Positions 1 through 8,017 of a stretch of DNA of 38,645 nt are shown here, piece by piece. Position 1 is the first letter of the stretch. Every line of letters begins with the position of its first letter. The stretch is taken from assembly GCF_001419795.1 (NCBI RefSeq), contig NZ_LIRL01000378.1:409-39053 (forward strand). Reading direction: 5' to 3'. Under the pieces are notes generated by a model. That model made no database searches. It saw only the letters and a program-made list of their open reading frames with translations, and was not told the origin of the DNA. Made by a program: the position numbers and the translations under genes. This DNA comes from Streptomyces niveiscabiei (GTDB lineage: Bacteria; Actinomycetota; Actinomycetes; Streptomycetales; Streptomycetaceae).

Positions 1-546
1 GCCGACCGTGCCGGAGAGGTCCGGGGTGAGGCGGATCGCCTCCATCGTGCCGTCGACGGTCTGGAGCCACTCGTGCGCGTACACCAGCCACGGCTGCCCC
101 GCCGGGTCGACGTACAGCGTCCCGTCGAGCGCCATCAGGTGCTCGGGGGTCGTGGGCCGCGACGGGTCCAGGGCGGTGAACGGGCCCAGCAGGGAGTCGG
201 ACACGGCGACGACCGTGCCGCGCATGTACGTGCCCTCCGCGAGCCGCCGCTCCTCGTTGTGCAGCGTCGTGAACAGGTAGTACCGGCCGCCGCGTTCGTG
301 CACCTCGGGCGCCCACGCGCCGTCGGTCGCCCAGCCGCCCTCCTGGTCGGCGGCGCGGTAGACGACGACCGGCGGCGCCCAGTCCCGCAGGTCCGCGCTG
401 CGGTAGACCATCGTCCCGGCGCCCGCCACGCCCGACACGGACGGCTCGTTGGACGTGTACAGGTGGTAGGTGCGGGACGTGGCGTCGGCGACGACGTACG
501 GATCGTGCAGCGGCATGCCGGGCAGCCGCAGGGGTTCGGTGGTCAC
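1..546 (-). CDS. Glycoside hydrolase family 43-type protein (3' end outside window)
   Basis: The first 182 codons run off the left edge of the window. Family 43 enzymes are five-bladed propellers that hydrolyse arabinan, xylan or related side chains. Near the N-terminus the protein reads MPLHDPYVV, where the Asp after HDP would be the usual general base. It continues with WAPEVHERGGRYYLFTT and LDGTLYVDPAGQPWLVYAHEW, blade sequences typical of the family. There is no signal peptide, so this part looks intracellular. The GTG start is chosen because an in-frame stop lies about 14 codons upstream with no other start between. No good ribosome binding site precedes it, so the message may be leaderless. 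The substrate cannot be told from this fragment. Confidence 0.8.
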   Translation of the reverse strand, partial: MTTEPLRLPGMPLHDPYVVADATSRTYHLYTSNEPSVSGVAGAGTMVYRSADLRDWAPPVVVYRAADQEGGWATDGAWAPEVHERGGRYYLFTTLHNEERRLAEGTYMRGTVVAVSDSLLGPFTALDPSRPTTPEHLMALDGTLYVDPAGQPWLVYAHEWLQTVDGTMEAIRLTPDLSGTVG

Positions 547-603
547 GGGCGGAGGATACGTTCGCCGCCGCCGCGCGGACCACGCGGGTCAGCGGGACAG
601 TTC

Positions 604-1515
604 TCAGCGGGACAGTTCGAGGACCTGTCCGGCCAGGTCGAGGGCGTGGTCCACGCTCTGGTCTACCAGGTAGCCGAGGTCCACGAAGACGTGCTCGACG
701 TCCGTCTCGTCGGCGGTGCGGCGGACGACGTCCGCGATGTCCTGCGGCGTCGACCCGGCCGCCGCGTTGATCCGCAGGATCGCGTCCACCTCCGCCGGGT
801 CGCGGCCCTGCTTCTCGGCCAGCGCGCGGACCTGCCGCAGCTGCGCGGTGACGGTCGCCTGCGGGTCGTAACCGCCGCCGGGCACCACCATCGCGACCGG
901 CAGGACACCGTCCGCCCGGCGGGCGGCGCGGCGCTGCGAGGCGGGGGAGAACGCGGAGAGGTAGACCGGCGGGCGGGGGCTCTGCACCGGCTTCGGGCCG
1001 ATGTGGGCGGCCGGGATGGAGTGGTGCGGGCCGTCGTGCCGGGCGACGGGGGCGGTCGTCCACACCGACTCCAGGACGTCGAGGCACTCGTCCAGGCGCG
1101 CGCCCCGCTCCTTCCAGGGGACGCCGACGCCCTCGTACTCGTCCGGGGACCAGCCCGTGCCGATCCCGGCGATCAGGCGGCCCCGGCTCACCACGTCGAT
1201 GCCGCTCAGCGAACGGGCCAGCAGGAGGGGCGGGTACCAGGGGGCGATCAGGGTGGAGGTGCCGAGCAGCGCGTCCTCGGTGACCGCGGCGGCCACGGAC
1301 AGGGCGACGAACGGGTCCAGCGCGGAGTTCATCTCCGGCGGGATCGTGTCGCCGGTGCCGCCGTAGCCGACGACCGGGTCGACCGCCGCGAGCACCCGGT
1401 CACCGACCCACAGACTCCCGGCGCCGAGCGCCTCGGCCTCCCGGGCGAACCGGGCCACCTGGTCGAACTGCCGGTCCATCGTGGCGAACTGGGGGAGTGA
1501 GAATCCTGTGCGCAC
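604..1515 (-). CDS. LLM-class flavin-dependent (probably F420) oxidoreductase
   Basis: A 303-residue luciferase-like monooxygenase-fold protein of the TIM-barrel type. In Streptomyces most such proteins use coenzyme F420 rather than FMN. Recognisable segments are the N-terminal MRTGFSLPQF strand, LGAGSLWVGDRVL, GRLIAGIGTGWSPDEYEGVGV (the family signature after strand 4) and PPVYLSAFSP. The length is normal for the family. The GTG start is preceded by AGGAGGAGCA at suitable spacing. It is the only gene of its transcription unit that can be seen, 157 bases downstream of the GNAT gene on the same strand. The substrate is unknown. Confidence 0.85.
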   Translation of the reverse strand: MRTGFSLPQFATMDRQFDQVARFAREAEALGAGSLWVGDRVLAAVDPVVGYGGTGDTIPPEMNSALDPFVALSVAAAVTEDALLGTSTLIAPWYPPLLLARSLSGIDVVSRGRLIAGIGTGWSPDEYEGVGVPWKERGARLDECLDVLESVWTTAPVARHDGPHHSIPAAHIGPKPVQSPRPPVYLSAFSPASQRRAARRADGVLPVAMVVPGGGYDPQATVTAQLRQVRALAEKQGRDPAEVDAILRINAAAGSTPQDIADVVRRTADETDVEHVFVDLGYLVDQSVDHALDLAGQVLELSR

Positions 1516-1616
1516 GTGCTCCTCCTGCGATCGGCACCGAAAGGTGACGTGTCATCCTGTTGAGCGTTGTCCAGCGTAACTCCGGTGCGCACGGGAGTAG
1601 TTGGCCGCCTGGACGG

Positions 1617-1633
1617 AGGCCGGTAAACGGCCT
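1617..1633. terminator. Possible stem-loop after the GNAT gene
   Basis: AGGCCG and CGGCCT form a 6-bp stem around a GTAAA loop, about 40 bases past the stop codon of the acetyltransferase gene. There is no T-run. The rest of the 1516-1673 interval shows no gene or clear promoter. Confidence 0.3.
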
Positions 1634-1673
1634 GTTCCCGCCGATGGGCGTCCGGATCCGACCGGCACCGGCA

Positions 1674-2096
1674 TCAGAGGGCGAGCAGACCGGCGGCCGT
1701 TGTGCGGAAGCCGCAGGCGTCGTAGAAGGGGCGGAGGGGTGCCTCGAAGTCGGCGTGCAGCCATGTGCAGCCGGCGGCGCGGGCCTCCTGGGTGGCGGTG
1801 GTGACGAGGGTGGCGCCGATGCCCTGCCTGCGGTGGTGGCGGGCGACCACGGTGTCCAGGAGGAAGGCGTGGGCCGCGCCGTCCCAGGCGACGTTGACGA
1901 AGCCCACGAGGGTGTTGTCGGCGTAGGCGCAGACCCAGCCGAGGCTGTGGCGGGCCAGGCGATCCGCCCAGGCGGTCTCCGAGGCGGGGTGGCCGAAGCC
2001 GTCGGCGTGCAGGGCGCTCAGGGCGGCGTCGTCGAAGCTGCCCCGCCAGGCGTAGGTGATCTTCATGCCGGGATCGTATGTGGGTCGGTGCCTCAT
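1674..2096 (-). CDS. GNAT family N-acetyltransferase
   Basis: A 140-residue protein with the GCN5-related acetyltransferase fold. VARHHRRQGIGATLVTTATQEARAAG holds the acetyl-CoA pyrophosphate-binding signature (RRQGIG), preceded by the strand AHAFLLDTVV and followed by ADFEAPLRPFYDACGF near the C-terminus. The ATG overlaps the stop of the upstream GntR gene as ATGA, which suggests translational coupling in the 2-keto-3-deoxy sugar acid operon. An internal ATG at residue 11 (MKITYAW) is an alternative start and matches the usual fold start better. The substrate is unknown, and its place in a sugar-acid operon may be incidental. Confidence 0.75.
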   Translation of the reverse strand: MRHRPTYDPGMKITYAWRGSFDDAALSALHADGFGHPASETAWADRLARHSLGWVCAYADNTLVGFVNVAWDGAAHAFLLDTVVARHHRRQGIGATLVTTATQEARAAGCTWLHADFEAPLRPFYDACGFRTTAAGLLAL

Positions 2097-2794
2097 GAAG
2101 TGGGCGTGGATGCGGCGGACTTGGCGTCCTCGGCGGCCTTCGTGAGGAGGGTCAGCATCGCGGATTCGGCGCGGGTGGGGGACTGGTCGCGGATCGCGTC
2201 GAGGACCGCGCGGTGGCTGGGGACGGGGTCGTCGGCGTCGGTGTGGGCGTGGACCATGCGGTCGCGTTCGCGCAGGCCGGGTTCGAGGAGGAGGTCCATC
2301 CGGGCGAGCAGCTCGTTGCCGGTGGCGGTCAGGAGCGCGCGGTGGAACGCCGCGTCCGCCTCGGCCGCGGCGTCGCCCCGCGCCTGCCCCATCGCGTCGA
2401 GCGCCGCGTCGAGGGCGGCCAGGTCGGCGTCCGTGCGGTGCAGGGCCGCCCGGCGTGCGGCGGCGGGCTCGACGATCGCGCGGACGTCGGTGAGGTCGCG
2501 CAGCAGCCGGTCGCCGTCGCCCGTGTCCATGCGCCAGCGGATCACGTCGGCGTCGAGGAGGTTCCAGTGCGCCCGCTCCCGGACGAACGTGCCCCGCTTC
2601 TGCCGGGCGTCGGTCAGCCCCTTCCCGGCGAGCACCTTCAACGCCTCCCGCATCACGGTCTGGCTCACGTCCAGCTCGGCGCCGAGCGCGCCGACGTCGA
2701 GCGTCTCGCCCACCCCGATCGCGCCGCCCACGATGCGCGCCCCCAGCGCGTGGACGACCTGACCGTGCACACCTCGGCCCGAGTAGGCCGCCAT
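2093..2794 (-). CDS. GntR family regulator, FadR/FCD subfamily
   Basis: A 233-residue transcription factor. The winged helix-turn-helix covers about residues 8-75, including LDVGALGAELDVSQTVMREA, and the helical FCD ligand-binding domain about 90-220. FCD members of this kind often sense sugar acids such as galactonate, gluconate or 2-keto-3-deoxygluconate. It starts 14 bases after the kinase gene stop, with AAGGGA and GAGGGG ahead of the ATG. It therefore probably belongs to the aldolase-kinase operon and represses it. The A+T-rich element before the aldolase gene is the natural candidate operator. Its ligand is inferred from context only. Confidence 0.85.
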   Translation of the reverse strand: MAAYSGRGVHGQVVHALGARIVGGAIGVGETLDVGALGAELDVSQTVMREALKVLAGKGLTDARQKRGTFVRERAHWNLLDADVIRWRMDTGDGDRLLRDLTDVRAIVEPAAARRAALHRTDADLAALDAALDAMGQARGDAAAEADAAFHRALLTATGNELLARMDLLLEPGLRERDRMVHAHTDADDPVPSHRAVLDAIRDQSPTRAESAMLTLLTKAAEDAKSAASTPTS

Positions 2795-2808
2795 CCCCTC
2801 ACGTCCCT

Positions 2809-3732
2809 TCAGCGGATCGCGCTGCCGGACGGCACGTCCAGCAGGGCGAGTTCGTCCCGGTGCGGCAGCCCTTCCCAGTCTCCGCGCGAGGCCACCGCGA
2901 ACGCCCCGACGACGGCCGCCCGACGTAGCCGCTCACCCGGCGCCAGCCCGTCCAGCAGCCCGGAGAGATAGCCCGCGCAGAACGCGTCCCCGGCCCCGAC
3001 GGTGTCCGCCACCGGTACGGGGAGCGCGGGCTGGTGCAGGCGGCCACCGGCGGCCGGGTACAGGTCGGCCCCGTCGCCGCCCCGCTTGACGACCACCTCC
3101 CGCACCCCGCCGGCCAGCAGCTCGCCGATGTCGTCCGCGACCAGGGGCAGTTCGTCGTCCGAGGCGATCAGGACGTCGACCTGCCCGCGCAGCCGGCGCA
3201 GGCACTCGGCCGCCGCGTCCCGGCTCCACAGCCGCGCACGGTGGTTGACGTCCAGGACGACGGTCCAGCCGTACGCGCGGGCGTGTTCGACGGCCGCCGT
3301 CACCGCGTCGCCCGCCCCGATCGCGCAGGTGATGCCGGTGACGTGCAGCAGCCGCGCCCCGTCCGCCAGCGCGGCGGCGAGGTGCTCCGGCCGCTGCCGG
3401 GACGCGGCGGACCCGGTACGCCAGTAGTGCACGCGGCTCACGTCGCCCACGAGACGCTCACGCAGCATGGCCCCCGTCGGCGCCTCCGGGTCGGTCGTGG
3501 CGTGCCGGACGTCGACGCCCTCCCCGCGCAGCGCCCGCAGGATCACCCGGGCCGGTTCGTCCGCGCCCAGCCGGCCCGCCCAGGAGACGCGGTGACCGAG
3601 CCGGGCGAGCCCCACGGCGACGTTCGACTCGGCCCCGGCGACCGACGTACGGGCGGCGGCGCCCACGGTCAGCGCGCCCTCGGCCTGGAGCGACACCATC
3701 GTCTCGCCGAAGGTCAGGACGTCCGCGCTCAC
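2809..3732 (-). CDS. PfkB family carbohydrate kinase, probably 2-keto-3-deoxygluconate kinase
   Basis: A 307-residue ribokinase-fold kinase. It has the PfkB signature 2, DTVGAGDAFCAGYLSG, with the catalytic Asp in GAGD, and an N-terminal FGETMVSL strand. The segment VHYWRTGSAAS resembles the YYR-x-GSAAS sugar-acid-binding motif of KDG kinases. The reaction would be ATP-dependent phosphorylation of 2-keto-3-deoxygluconate (or -galactonate) to the 6-phosphate, the substrate of the aldolase encoded just upstream. The GTG start overlaps the aldolase stop as GTGA. The open frame extends further upstream but only inside the aldolase gene. The kinase class is secure, while the exact sugar is inferred from the neighbour and the motif. 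Confidence 0.82.
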   Translation of the reverse strand: MSADVLTFGETMVSLQAEGALTVGAAARTSVAGAESNVAVGLARLGHRVSWAGRLGADEPARVILRALRGEGVDVRHATTDPEAPTGAMLRERLVGDVSRVHYWRTGSAASRQRPEHLAAALADGARLLHVTGITCAIGAGDAVTAAVEHARAYGWTVVLDVNHRARLWSRDAAAECLRRLRGQVDVLIASDDELPLVADDIGELLAGGVREVVVKRGGDGADLYPAAGGRLHQPALPVPVADTVGAGDAFCAGYLSGLLDGLAPGERLRRAAVVGAFAVASRGDWEGLPHRDELALLDVPSGSAIR

Positions 3733-4355
3733 GACGTCACCTCGCGGAACCGCCGTACACGCGCCCGGAGTTGATCGAGATCGCCGCCGTGCGCCGCGTC
3801 CCCGACGAGGGGCGAGCCGACCCCGACCGCGAGGGCCCCGGCCGCGAACCACTCCGGTACGGAATCGGCGTCGACGCCGCCGACCGGGACGACCGGCATG
3901 TCGGGGAACGGGTCCTTGAGGGCTCGCAGATATGCCGGGCCGCCCAGCGAGGCGGGGAACAGCTTCACCGCACTGGCCCCGGCCGCCATCGCGGCGTACG
4001 CCTCCGTCGGCGTCGACGCGCCCGCGAGAACGGGGAGTTCCTCCTCCACGGCGGCGTGCACGCCCTCGCTCAGGACCGGCGTGACGATCCAGGACGCGCC
4101 CGCGTCCCGGGCACGCAGCAGCTGGTCCCGGGTGACGACGGTGCCCGCGCCGATCAGGGCGTCGCCGCCCGCCGCCCGGACGGCCCGCGCGATCACCTCG
4201 TACGCGTCCGCGGTGTTGAGGGAGACCTCGACGAGGCCGATGCCCTCCTCGACGAGGGTGAGGACGGTACGCAGCGCGGCGTCGGCGGAACGGCCGCGCA
4301 CGATCGCGGCGAGGCGGTCACGGGCCAGGCGGGCGGTGAAGTCGGTGGGAAGCAC
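3729..4355 (-). CDS. Bifunctional KHG/KDPG aldolase
   Basis: A 208-residue class I aldolase that splits 2-keto-3-deoxy-6-phosphogluconate into pyruvate and glyceraldehyde 3-phosphate, the last step of the Entner-Doudoroff route and of uronate degradation. The catalytic Glu lies in LVEVSLNT (E43) and the Schiff-base Lys in ASAVKLFPAS (K131). GAGTVVTRDQL and VVPVGGVDADS are phosphate- and substrate-binding loops. The length is typical. The GTG start is chosen because the upstream codons come from an A+T-rich non-coding tract. No ribosome binding site is seen, so a leaderless message is likely. It is the first gene of an overlapping operon with the sugar kinase, GntR regulator and GNAT. Confidence 0.88.
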   Translation of the reverse strand: MLPTDFTARLARDRLAAIVRGRSADAALRTVLTLVEEGIGLVEVSLNTADAYEVIARAVRAAGGDALIGAGTVVTRDQLLRARDAGASWIVTPVLSEGVHAAVEEELPVLAGASTPTEAYAAMAAGASAVKLFPASLGGPAYLRALKDPFPDMPVVPVGGVDADSVPEWFAAGALAVGVGSPLVGDAAHGGDLDQLRARVRRFREVTS

Positions 4356-4361
4356 GCGCGG

Positions 4362-4379
4362 TATTAAATAATAATTAAC
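4362..4379 (-). promoter_or_regulatory. A+T-rich promoter/operator before the aldolase operon
   Basis: Eighteen almost pure A/T bases sit directly before the aldolase GTG in otherwise very G+C-rich DNA. TTAAATAATAATTAA is an imperfect palindrome in which six of seven base pairs match about a central A. On the coding strand the tract offers -10-like hexamers only about 6-15 bases before the start codon, as expected for a leaderless promoter. The symmetry would suit the dimeric GntR regulator of the same operon. Promoter function is likely; operator function is inferred. Confidence 0.55.
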
Positions 4380-4403
4380 GGTCGTGGCCAAGGGGCGCCC
4401 AGG

Positions 4404-4471
4404 AACGGCAAGGGCCCCGCCCCGGCCCGAAGACGGGAACGGCAAAGGCCCCGCCCCGGCCCGAAGACCGG
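4404..4471. repeat. Tandem 34-bp direct repeat
   Basis: Two adjacent 34-base copies (4404-4437 and 4438-4471) differ at only two positions. Each carries AACGGCA, then GGCCCCGCCCCGGCCCGAAG. Only the second copy is followed by the complementary GCGGGGCC, so it forms the terminator arm. The first looks like a duplicated half-terminator. Confidence 0.8.
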
Positions 4472-4481
4472 AAGCGGGGCC
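4447..4481 (-). terminator. Terminator of the serine hydrolase gene
   Basis: GGCCCCGC (4447-4454) pairs with GCGGGGCC (4474-4481). Inner CCGG/CCGG bases may extend the stem. Read on the minus strand, the hairpin lies about 10 bases after the TGA and is followed by TTTGCC, a short T-run typical of high-G+C terminators. Confidence 0.7.
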
Positions 4482-4491
4482 CCGCCAGGAC

Positions 4492-5781
<1,290 letters not shown>

Positions 5782-5812
5782 TCACAACATCACCCGGGCG
5801 CCACCCGTCAGG

Positions 5813-6928
5813 TCACGCGGACGCGCAGGCGGTCCCGTTCAGGCTGAACCCGGAAGGCGCCGTGAACGCCCCGCTGTAGGTGCCCTGGAACCCGAACGAC
5901 TGCGTGCCGCCCGGCGCGATGCTCGCGTTGTGCGCGACCGGCGCCGCCGTCACCTGCCCCGAGGACGGCGACACGGACGCGTTCCACGCACTGGTGATCT
6001 GCTGCCCCGACGGCAGCGCGAACGCCAGCCGCCAGTCGCTGACCGGCGCCGAACCCGTGTTGCCCACGGTCACGTTGGCGGTGAACCCGCCCGCCCACAC
6101 GTTCGTCGCGTACGTCACCGAACAGGCCGTACCGCCACCGGGATTGCCCGGCCCGGTGCCCGTGTTCACGCTGGACGAGAAGGAGTTGACGGCGAGACCC
6201 GTCCCGTTCTGCCACGGCTCGAACCCGGCCTGGACGCTCGTCAGGTACCAGTTGTTCTGGGCCAGTCCGCGCGCGACCGTCTGCCGTACGAAGTCCATGA
6301 CGTCGAAGCTCCAGCTGCCGATGGCCGACGGCGCGACGAACGACAGCACGTCGTTCGTGCCGTTGCCGCCCTGCCACATCTGCCAGCTCCGGCCGCCCAC
6401 CGTCACGTTGCCGACCGGCGACCCGATCGGCTGGATCGACCCGACCCGGTTGAACCAGATCATGATCTCCGTCCGGTTCACCCCGTCCTTGCGGGGCGTC
6501 GGGTCGAGCCAGATGTCGTACGACGCGTTGTAGACGGCGTCCGACACGAACCCGTACGAGATGCTGCTCGGCGCGCTGGAGATCCCGGACAACTGCGCGG
6601 GCAGGTTGGTCCCGGGCGAACAGTTCGTGTAGTGGCAGCCGTTGAAGACGGACGGGTACGACTTCGGCGCCCCGTTCGTCGGCACCGAGCCGTCGGCCCG
6701 GGTCACCCGGAACCCGGAGTCGGTGGAGGTGACGCACTGCGTCTGGGACGTGCCCCACCGGTTGTTCTGGACGACGTAGCGCCCCTGGATCGTGGTGCTC
6801 GCGAACTGGTCGCACAGCACGGTGTCGGCCTGCGCCGGCGGGGTCACGGTGAACAGCGCGGCGACGGTGGCCAGCGCGGTCACCAGGACGCCGAGCAGGG
6901 AGTGGGGGAAGTGCGGGGACGGTCGCAT
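5813..6928 (-). CDS. Secreted GH12 endo-beta-1,4-glucanase with C-terminal CBM2
   Basis: A 371-residue secreted cellulase. It has a signal peptide (about residues 1-34, cut after PPAQA), a GH12 jelly-roll catalytic domain (about 36-255), a Gly/Pro linker, then a family 2 carbohydrate-binding module (about 267-371, from ACSVTYATNVWAGGF). The GH12 nucleophile is E154 in NRTEIMIWFN and the acid/base is E237 in SVQAGFEPWQNGTGL. The architecture matches Streptomyces CelB-type endoglucanases. The ATG is preceded by AAAGAGG. A -35/-10 promoter and a perfect CebR-type operator lie upstream, so induction by cellobiose or cellotriose is expected. It would cut amorphous cellulose outside the cell, with CBM2 anchoring it to the fibre. 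Confidence 0.93.
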   Translation of the reverse strand: MRPSPHFPHSLLGVLVTALATVAALFTVTPPAQADTVLCDQFASTTIQGRYVVQNNRWGTSQTQCVTSTDSGFRVTRADGSVPTNGAPKSYPSVFNGCHYTNCSPGTNLPAQLSGISSAPSSISYGFVSDAVYNASYDIWLDPTPRKDGVNRTEIMIWFNRVGSIQPIGSPVGNVTVGGRSWQMWQGGNGTNDVLSFVAPSAIGSWSFDVMDFVRQTVARGLAQNNWYLTSVQAGFEPWQNGTGLAVNSFSSSVNTGTGPGNPGGGTACSVTYATNVWAGGFTANVTVGNTGSAPVSDWRLAFALPSGQQITSAWNASVSPSSGQVTAAPVAHNASIAPGGTQSFGFQGTYSGAFTAPSGFSLNGTACASA

Positions 6929-6998
6929 GCGGGCCTCTTTCGGAGGTACGGCCGGAATCGGGGACGCCGGTCCTGGGAACCCCCGCCTCCGCACCTGG

Positions 6999-7012
6999 TG
7001 GGAGCGCTCCCA
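6999..7012. promoter_or_regulatory. CebR-type operator (14-bp perfect palindrome)
   Basis: TGGGAGCGCTCCCA is exactly the palindrome bound by the LacI-family cellulose-utilisation repressor CebR in Streptomyces. It lies 70 bases before the GH12 start and about 17 bases downstream of the -10 box, so a bound repressor would sit over the start of the transcript. No cebR gene is in this window. I saw no second perfect copy. Confidence 0.9.
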
Positions 7013-7028
7013 TGGCGTGTTGGTCGGG

Positions 7029-7057
7029 ACTATAGGGGCCCCCGCTGCCCCTGTCAC
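7029..7057 (-). promoter_or_regulatory. Promoter of the GH12 cellulase gene
   Basis: On the minus strand GTGACA (-35, 7052-7057) and TATAGT (-10, 7029-7034) are separated by exactly 17 bases, a good fit to housekeeping sigma promoters. Transcription would start near 7022, just upstream of the CebR-type operator. Confidence 0.65.
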
Positions 7058-7060
7058 CCC

Positions 7061-7082
7061 GTCGAACGGAAGTCGAACGGAA
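7061..7082. repeat. Tandem 11-bp repeat upstream of the GH12 promoter
   Basis: GTCGAACGGAA occurs twice in perfect tandem just upstream of the -35 box. One-turn spacing of repeats at this position suits an activator site, but the factor is unknown. Confidence 0.6.
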
Positions 7083-7118
7083 TTCGCCCCCCCCGGGGCC
7101 TCGGCTTGTTTTTCGACC

Positions 7119-7811
7119 TCAGGCGTGCGCGCGCAGATGTTCCCTCAGCCACTGCTCGGTGTTGCTCACGTGCAGCAGCGCGGCGGCCTGGCTGAGCCCG
7201 GCGTCGCGGGTGGCCAGCGCGGCGTAGATCGCCTCGTGCTCGGCGAGGGTGCGGCCCGAGGCCCGGTCGTCGACCAGGCCGCGCCAGATGCGGGCGCGCA
7301 GGGTGCGGCCGGAGATGCCCTCCAGGAGCGTGAGGAGCGTGTCGTTGCCGGTGGCGGTGACGACCGCGCGGTGGAAGGCCGCGTCGTGCGCGTTGAGCTG
7401 CTCGACGTCGTCGCGGGCCTCCCGCATCGCCTCCAGGTGCCGCTTCACCTCGGCGAGCTGCGGATCCGAGATACGGGTCGCCGCGAGCGCGGTCGCCGCC
7501 GGCTCCAGGAGGCGGCGTACCTCCATGAAGTCCTTCAGGGCCGCCGAGTCGCCCTGGAGCAGCTCGACCGCACCGCCGAGACCCTCCAGGAGAAGGCTCG
7601 GCTGGAGGCTGGTGACGTACGTGCCGTCGCCCCGGCGGACCTCCAGGACCCGGGCCACGGCCAGCGCCTTGACGGCCTCGCGGGCGAGGTTGCGGGAGAG
7701 GCCGAGCTGTGCGGCGAGGTCGGGTTCCGGCGGGAGCTTCGAACCGGGGGGCAGCGCGCCCGTCCGGATCAGCTCGCGGATCTGCGCGATGGCCCTGTCC
7801 GTCAGCGACAT
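7119..7811 (-). CDS. GntR family regulator, FadR/FCD subfamily
   Basis: A 230-residue regulator. The winged helix-turn-helix is at about residues 5-70 (LPPEPDLAAQLGLSRNLARE, then RRGDGTYV for the wing). The all-helical FCD domain is at about 85-220, with metal-ligand type residues in HDAAFHRAVVTATGN. The ATG at 7811 follows GGGAGGG at good spacing. It is transcribed divergently from the alpha-L-fucosidase gene across about 200 bases, so control of that gene is plausible. Its ligand is unknown. A weak ACAT-GCG-ATGT dyad in the shared intergenic region is one candidate site. Confidence 0.87.
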   Translation of the reverse strand: MSLTDRAIAQIRELIRTGALPPGSKLPPEPDLAAQLGLSRNLAREAVKALAVARVLEVRRGDGTYVTSLQPSLLLEGLGGAVELLQGDSAALKDFMEVRRLLEPAATALAATRISDPQLAEVKRHLEAMREARDDVEQLNAHDAAFHRAVVTATGNDTLLTLLEGISGRTLRARIWRGLVDDRASGRTLAEHEAIYAALATRDAGLSQAAALLHVSNTEQWLREHLRAHA

Positions 7812-7858
7812 GCCGCTTCCCTCCCGTTGATCCGCTCGCCCGATGATAGTGCCGTCAA

Positions 7859-7869
7859 ACATGCGATGT
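7859..7869. promoter_or_regulatory. Weak dyad between the GntR and fucosidase genes
   Basis: ACATGCGATGT is a short inverted repeat (4-bp arms, 3-bp spacer) in the 7812-8017 divergent promoter region. FCD-type regulators bind short dyads of this size, but the match is weak. The rest of the interval holds no gene. Confidence 0.3.
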
Positions 7870-8017
7870 CTGCCACGTTCCATGATGGCCGAAAACCTGA
7901 GAAAAGCCGCCAACTCGCCACCTGGTAACAGTGATTCATCCCTTCACACCCGTTGACACGCCCCCGCCCCAGGACCGACCTTCGTGCGTAACAGACCCCA
8001 GGAACAGGGATGTACAC

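Noticed and set aside
3733-3852. Longer N-terminus for the sugar kinase
   Set aside because: The extra residues are Arg/Gly-rich, lie inside the aldolase gene and do not match the kinase fold. The GTGA overlap gives a normal start.
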